64,000 nt of DNA from Paracoccus aminophilus JCM 7686 (GTDB lineage: Bacteria > Pseudomonadota > Alphaproteobacteria > Rhodobacterales > Rhodobacteraceae), in contig NC_022050.1 in assembly GCF_000444995.1 (NCBI RefSeq), positions 62,001-126,000 on the forward strand. Direction: 5' to 3'. The notes under the pieces were generated by a model. That model did not search any database, was not told the DNA's origin, and saw nothing but the letters and a program-made list of their open reading frames with translations. A program made the position numbers and the translations under genes. Positions 60,206 to 64,000 of the stretch are shown in pieces (position 1 is the stretch's first letter; each line of letters begins with the position of its first letter).

Positions 60206-60289
60206 ACCACTGAGTATGGCGCAAGCATGGATATGGCCGCTCCGCGCCAGATCGACCTGACATTCGACGGCGTGATCGCCGCCCCGTGA
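60206..60289 (+). other. In-frame continuation behind the TAG
   Basis: Twenty-seven sense codons and a TGA in phase with the preceding gene, with alternating polar/hydrophobic residues near the end. Either the lost C-terminus of that protein or, less likely, a readthrough extension. Confidence 0.45.
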
Positions 60290-60315
60290 TATACCCTTTT
60301 GACCGGAGTATTCCC

Positions 60316-60882
60316 ATGAAGACACATATATTTTCCGCCCTGCTGGTGGTGATGGCCGGGCCCGCCTTCGCACAGGGTTTTGAGCCCATCGGAGAAATCC
60401 GCGTCACTTTCCACGGCGAGGAACTGGTGTTCGAGACGCAGGCCGCCGAAATCGACGGCGAAACCATGTCGTCGGCCACAGTCGGCACCTTGGGCGGCTC
60501 ACCCGGCCTGCCGCTGGTCAATGTGCTGCAGATCACCGGCGCCCTAGTTGTGGATGGCCGGACGGTCGGAACATTGCATCTGACCCAGAATTTCGACGAA
60601 CACCCTCAGGATGGCACAAACGCAGCCGTATGGCAGAGCGCCTCCGTCAGCTATTTCCCCAATCGCAGCACCCCTCCGATGTGGGAGATGAACCCTGAAC
60701 AGCGCAGCAATGTCACCTATGAGGTCGACAGCTATTATTTCGATGGCGAGACCGGCATGATCCAAGCACGCTTTTCGGGCGAGATATGCCGGGTGGACCA
60801 GCCCGGCTATGAAGCCGATCCCACAGATTGCCACGAAATCAGCGGCAGTTTCGAGACCCAGCTTCACAAGGAACAGGACTGA
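60316..60882 (+). CDS. Secreted hypothetical protein
   Basis: 188 residues. Signal peptide MKTHIFSALLVVMAGPAFAQ, then a beta-rich domain (IRVTFHGEELVFETQAAE, VNVLQITGALVVDGRTVGT, TYEVDSYYFDGETGMIQARF). A pair of cysteines (EICRVDQ, DCHEISG) may form a disulfide. CGGAG eight bases before ATG 60316. The ATG of the next gene overlaps its stop. Confidence 0.72.
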   Translation: MKTHIFSALLVVMAGPAFAQGFEPIGEIRVTFHGEELVFETQAAEIDGETMSSATVGTLGGSPGLPLVNVLQITGALVVDGRTVGTLHLTQNFDEHPQDGTNAAVWQSASVSYFPNRSTPPMWEMNPEQRSNVTYEVDSYYFDGETGMIQARFSGEICRVDQPGYEADPTDCHEISGSFETQLHKEQD

Positions 60883-61427
60883 TGCGCGGCGCCGCCCTTG
60901 CTGCGCTGATCGGCACGGCGCTTCTGGCTGGGCCTGTGCGGGCCGAAGTCATCGAGCTTTTCCCCAGCGAGTGCGATGCGTCGCCCGCGCTTGAGGATCT
61001 CGTCGGTCCCTACCGCCTGTCTGTCTTCCCCGGAACGCTCACCGATGGCGTCCGGTCTGTGGCGGCCTCCCATCACTCCTCCCATGCCGTCAGCCTCATT
61101 CTGATGGGTGAGGATCTCGTATTGCAGGACATCTCGGGCGGCCCTGCCGTCAGTTTCCGCTATGTCGGCCCGGATGAGCCGGGCTGGCGCGGCGATGACG
61201 GCGAGGTCAGCACCGAGGAACTGGCCGAGATCGTCGGCTGCGACGTGAACCGACTGCCGCGGCTGATCGGGTCGGGGACCACGATGGCGGATGGCGGGCA
61301 GGTCAGCTTCACCTATCGGCTGATGGTCTGGAACATGACGCCCGAGCATGCCGCCCTGATCGGCGGCATGGAGTGGAGCGGCGGGGGCGTAACCGTCACG
61401 CGCCGCGTCATGATGGAGGCACAGTAG
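60882..61427 (+). CDS. Secreted hypothetical protein
   Basis: 181 residues. Signal peptide MRGAALAALIGTALLAGPVRA. The mature chain has cysteines in FPSECDASP and IVGCDVNRLP and a final IGGMEWSGGGVTVTRRVMM. No family recognised. It is part of the rightward envelope operon, and the next gene starts directly behind the stop. Confidence 0.7.
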   Translation: MRGAALAALIGTALLAGPVRAEVIELFPSECDASPALEDLVGPYRLSVFPGTLTDGVRSVAASHHSSHAVSLILMGEDLVLQDISGGPAVSFRYVGPDEPGWRGDDGEVSTEELAEIVGCDVNRLPRLIGSGTTMADGGQVSFTYRLMVWNMTPEHAALIGGMEWSGGGVTVTRRVMMEAQ

Positions 61428-61895
61428 ATGCAACGTATCGACCGGCGTCTCTTTGGCATTGCTCTGGCTGGGCTCACACTCTTGCCTCGGTCGGCATGGG
61501 CGGACACGCCTGCGGCAATCGGAATGCCGGGCGACGAAGTAACAGGCACCTTGGATCTGCTGCGCGAAGGTGAAGTGCCTTTGAGACTGGTCACCTATGC
61601 GCGAACCATTGCCGGGCGACCCGCTCCAGAGAATAGTGATCCGACAGCCGCAGCACTGCTCGACAGCATGGCCGGGCGCGTGATCCACAGCGCAAGTTGG
61701 ACATCACCCGATGCTAGAGGCGCGGCGCCGGTTGCCTTTTACGTCAGCATCGAAGCGCTGGAGAACCCAGACCCGCGGACGCCCTCGGCGCGTGTCAGTC
61801 TCGAGTTTCAGATCGACCGGCAACGCTTGAACCCCTGGAACGCGGCCGCAGTTTCAGATTCCGCCCGGCAGGCCAGGGGCGCAGCGCGGAATTGA
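61428..61895 (+). CDS. Secreted hypothetical protein, possibly frameshifted at the 3' end
   Basis: 155 residues with a signal peptide (RRLFGIALAGLTLLPRSAWA). A beta-rich domain (GTLDLLREGEVPLRLVTYA, PSARVSLEFQIDR) is followed by an alanine/arginine-rich end that looks out of frame. The overlapping 61892 frame continues with well-formed strands, so a frameshift near 61860-61890 could separate two parts of one protein. Confidence 0.6.
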   Translation: MQRIDRRLFGIALAGLTLLPRSAWADTPAAIGMPGDEVTGTLDLLREGEVPLRLVTYARTIAGRPAPENSDPTAAALLDSMAGRVIHSASWTSPDARGAAPVAFYVSIEALENPDPRTPSARVSLEFQIDRQRLNPWNAAAVSDSARQARGAARN

Positions 61896-62077
61896 GCAGC
61901 AGCACGCTCGACGTCTCGCTGGACTACGTCGCTCAAGGCGATCACCCGAATGGTCTGGCTTTGGAGGGCCGAGTGATCGTGAGGATGGAAGACGGCACCA
62001 TCATCGAAGGGCACCTTCGCCTTGAGGATGTTCGCGGGCCAGGCCCGGTCGGCGAGATCATTGGACCTGCACCATAG
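61892..62077 (+). CDS. Short continuation or separate small protein
   Basis: 61 residues from TTG 61892, overlapping the previous gene by one codon. SSTLDVSLDYVAQGDHPNGL and EGRVIVRMEDGTIIEGHLRL are beta-strand-like. No start signal, so it is more likely the displaced C-terminus of the 61428 gene than a separate gene. Confidence 0.4.
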   Translation: MSSSTLDVSLDYVAQGDHPNGLALEGRVIVRMEDGTIIEGHLRLEDVRGPGPVGEIIGPAP

Positions 62078-62123
62078 CTGCGCAGGTCTTGCAACATGGT
62101 ACGTCAAATCCGCGGTCTCCGCC

Positions 62124-62450
62124 TCAATGGAAATCCCGGCTCGGGAACAGCTTCTTCGCCTGCTCCCTCGGGTGCCGCGCTCTGCCCGCTGTTCGGGTGG
62201 GCCTGACAGTCTCCCCTGCCCTCTCAGACTCAGCCCCGATCCGCAATTGATGCCCGATGGTGGAAAGCCGGGCTGACAGATCCTCGATTCGCTCCGCGAT
62301 CAGGTGGGTCACCTGCCCGTCACGCTCGATCCTGCCCGTCACCCGCAACAGCCGTCCAGCAACCACGGCGGCGCGGAACGCCTCATAGACCTTCTTCCAG
62401 ACCACGACATTCGCGGTTCCGGTCTCGTCCTCGATGGGCCCGCGCCGGTG
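62124..62450 (-). pseudogene. dnaE2: C-terminal remnant of error-prone polymerase DnaE2
   Basis: About 105 residues that read as the end of DnaE2: the OB-fold phrase IEDETGTANVVVWKKVYEAF, RLLRVTGRIERDGQVTHLIA and the typical last residues HPREQAKKLFPSRDFH. The rest of the ~1050-residue polymerase is missing and the frame breaks upstream near 62450. A relic of an imuA-imuB-dnaE2 cassette, or of a recombination event that removed it. Confidence 0.85.
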
Positions 62451-62584
62451 CCGCCATGCGCCGCGGGCATCGCCAGATCACCGGTGATCCGGGGCGAGGC
62501 TATCCGTCCCGCGCCGGATCTGCCGCCGCTCCAGGAAAGGGTAAGTGTATTTGCCATCCGGGTTTCTCCCTCTGTGACCGGTGA

Positions 62585-63205
62585 TCAGCCGCGTTCCTTT
62601 GCGATCACATCGCGCAGGATGTCGATCTCATAGGCGCCGGGCAGCAGCGTCCAGCCCACCAGATAGGCCGGTGTGCCCTGCAGGCCAATGGCGCGCGCCT
62701 GCGCCTCATTGCGGGCGATCAGCCCCGACCAGCGCGGCTCGTTTTGTGCATAGGCGGCCAGGGCAGCGGCAGGATCGACACCTGCGAGGCGAACCGCCTC
62801 GTCCATCTGTTCGGCCGCGATCCGGCGCCCCCCGATCCGCATCAGGGCCTCATGTGCAATCCCGTATTGTCCGAGGCCGGCCGCCCCCAACCCCAGCTGC
62901 AACCCATGGACCGAACTTGCGCCGAAGATCGGCCAGTCCTTCATCACCAGACGGATATTCCCGTCCGTCCGCACCATATCCAGCAGCGCCGGATGCCCCC
63001 TGCGGCAAAAGGGGCACTGATAATCGTAGAATTCCACCAGAGTCACATCCCCATCCGGATTGCCCAGCAACGGCTGGTCCGGATCATGGGTGATTTCGCG
63101 GCGAAAGACCTCGGCCTCGGCATCCTGGGCGCGGGCCGGGCCCATCGCCAGCAGCATCCCGCTGCCAATGGCGGATCCGATCAGGGTTCTGCGGGACAGG
63201 CTCAT
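62585..63205 (-). CDS. DsbA-family thiol-disulfide oxidoreductase
   Basis: 206 residues. Signal MSLSRRTLIGSAIGSGMLL with a twin-arginine-like SRRTLIG. Thioredoxin-like domain with active site DYQCPFCRRGHPAL and the cis-proline loop GLQGTPAYLVG. It forms or exchanges disulfides in the periplasm. It overlaps the upstream L,D-transpeptidase gene by four bases, so the two are coupled. Confidence 0.92.
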   Translation of the reverse strand: MSLSRRTLIGSAIGSGMLLAMGPARAQDAEAEVFRREITHDPDQPLLGNPDGDVTLVEFYDYQCPFCRRGHPALLDMVRTDGNIRLVMKDWPIFGASSVHGLQLGLGAAGLGQYGIAHEALMRIGGRRIAAEQMDEAVRLAGVDPAAALAAYAQNEPRWSGLIARNEAQARAIGLQGTPAYLVGWTLLPGAYEIDILRDVIAKERG

Positions 63206-63930
63206 GCCGGATCTCCTTCGGTGGCAATAACAGGCGGCTCAAGTTGGGGAAGCGGCGTTCCGGGTGGGGCTGTGCCCTTGCCGCTCTCGTCTTCGGTCAG
63301 CACGATGACGCGCGCGCCCGAACGGACAAGGGTTTCCAGTTCGATCACATCCTGATGGAACATGCGGATGCAGCCGGCCGAGGTGGCATTGCCGATCGAA
63401 TCCATCTCGGATGTGCCGTGGATGCGATAGAATGTGTCGCGGTTGCCCTTGTGCAGATAGAGCGCCCGGGCCCCGAGCGGGTTGGTCAATCCGCCCTCCA
63501 GGCCATCGCGATATTGGGCATATTGCCCGGGGAATTCGCGGATCATGTTCTCGGTCGGGCGCCAGCCCGGCCAGTCGCGGCTATAGGGAATATGGGCGGT
63601 GCCGGAAAAGGCCCGTCCCTCATCACCCACGGCCACACCATAGCGGATCGCTCGGTTGCCGGGCTGCACATAGTAGAGAAACCGCTGCCAGGGGTCGACG
63701 ATTACCGTGCCGGGCTTTTCGTCCGTCCAGTAATCCACCTCGCGCCGGATCGTGCGCTCGCTCAGATATTTCGCAGGCACCGCCGGCACCTCGATCCCGC
63801 CGTCCTGCACTGTGGCATATTGCGCCGCGATTGCGGGCGGGAGTTCCGGCGCGGACGGCGGTGCGGGCGGAGGCGGGGGCGCACATGCCGCCAGCGTCAG
63901 CAGCGCGCACCCAGCCAGCGCCCGCCTCAT
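63202..63930 (-). CDS. L,D-transpeptidase (YkuD), lipoprotein
   Basis: 242 residues. Lipobox LLTLAAC after MRRALAG, then a proline-rich linker. YkuD catalytic domain: TVIVDPWQRFLYYVQPGNRA, YLHKGNRDTFYRIHGTSE, active-site GNATSAGCIRMFHQDV with the nucleophilic cysteine and the SxGCxR signature. It would cross-link peptidoglycan or attach proteins to it. ATG 63930; no gene seen from 63949 to the end. Confidence 0.92.
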   Translation of the reverse strand: MRRALAGCALLTLAACAPPPPPAPPSAPELPPAIAAQYATVQDGGIEVPAVPAKYLSERTIRREVDYWTDEKPGTVIVDPWQRFLYYVQPGNRAIRYGVAVGDEGRAFSGTAHIPYSRDWPGWRPTENMIREFPGQYAQYRDGLEGGLTNPLGARALYLHKGNRDTFYRIHGTSEMDSIGNATSAGCIRMFHQDVIELETLVRSGARVIVLTEDESGKGTAPPGTPLPQLEPPVIATEGDPA

Positions 63931-64000
63931 GTCAATCCCACAGCTCATTCTGTCCCGGTCCTTATTGCCGCGATGCCAGCCAGCAATCCCGCCCGCGAGA

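Overview
The window is high-G+C DNA from an alphaproteobacterium, most likely a Rhodobacteraceae member close to Paracoccus. The evidence is gene content: a VirD2/VirD4-type transfer region, the accessory set DUF736, DUF932, DUF2493, Toprim, strawberry notch and a large ParB, a BioR/BioY/BioB biotin unit with matching TTATAGATAA-type boxes, and a GTTC-N7-GTTC SOS box. No rRNA or tRNA gene, CRISPR array or recognisable replication initiator was seen. It reads as a conjugative plasmid or integrative element, or its junction with a replicon carrying ordinary regulatory and cell-envelope genes.

Layout. 1-5.8 kb: transfer region. A coupling protein (cut by the window edge), a VirD2-like relaxase and a MobC/VirD1-like protein lie on the minus strand. 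Diverging from them is a ParA/VirC1-like plus VirC2-like pair, and a twelve-copy 21-bp iteron array lies between. This is the virD/virC arrangement of Ti plasmids. 5.8-13.7 kb: LuxR solo, two DUF736 cassettes flanking a cytochrome c gene, ParDE and BrnTA toxin-antitoxin pairs, SEC-C protein, DUF2493 and Toprim proteins. 13.7-24.4 kb: a strawberry-notch methyltransferase/helicase gene split by a 6.3-kb RIT (recombinase-in-trio) element, whose passenger is a primase-helicase of the TOTE type. 24.4-29.1 kb: chromate transporter, third DUF736 cassette, frameshifted IS3-family element, ArdB/KlcA antirestriction protein. 29.1-33.3 kb: small accessory genes (DUF7007, DUF6915, DUF6878). 33.6-37.2 kb: a second RIT element inserted in the 3' end of a small gene. 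37.7-41 kb: orphan AbiEi-type antitoxin, HipBA, fourth DUF736 cassette. 41.3-43.7 kb: bioR-bioY-bioB. 43.7-52.8 kb: large ParB-like protein, universal stress protein, HU, ClbS-like, RadC-like, DUF932, nuclease, H-NS-like, XRE regulator. 52.8-64 kb: a two-component system with a cysteine-free molybdopterin-fold partner, a von Willebrand A protein with tandem repeats, small secreted proteins, a dnaE2 remnant, a DsbA-like protein and an L,D-transpeptidase.

Most notable. (1) Both RIT elements obey the same rule at their ends: a 3-bp host word, a 20-bp TTAT-N12-ATAA palindrome, the complement of the word, the element, then the word again. Removing one word-to-word unit restores each interrupted gene in frame. 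(2) In RIT element 1 the 174-bp inverted repeats hold the start codons of both outermost genes. (3) The four DUF736 genes share a long upstream region whose hairpins change sequence but stay paired. (4) The iteron array lies next to a VirC1/VirC2-like pair.

All calls come from reading the sequence; no database search was run.
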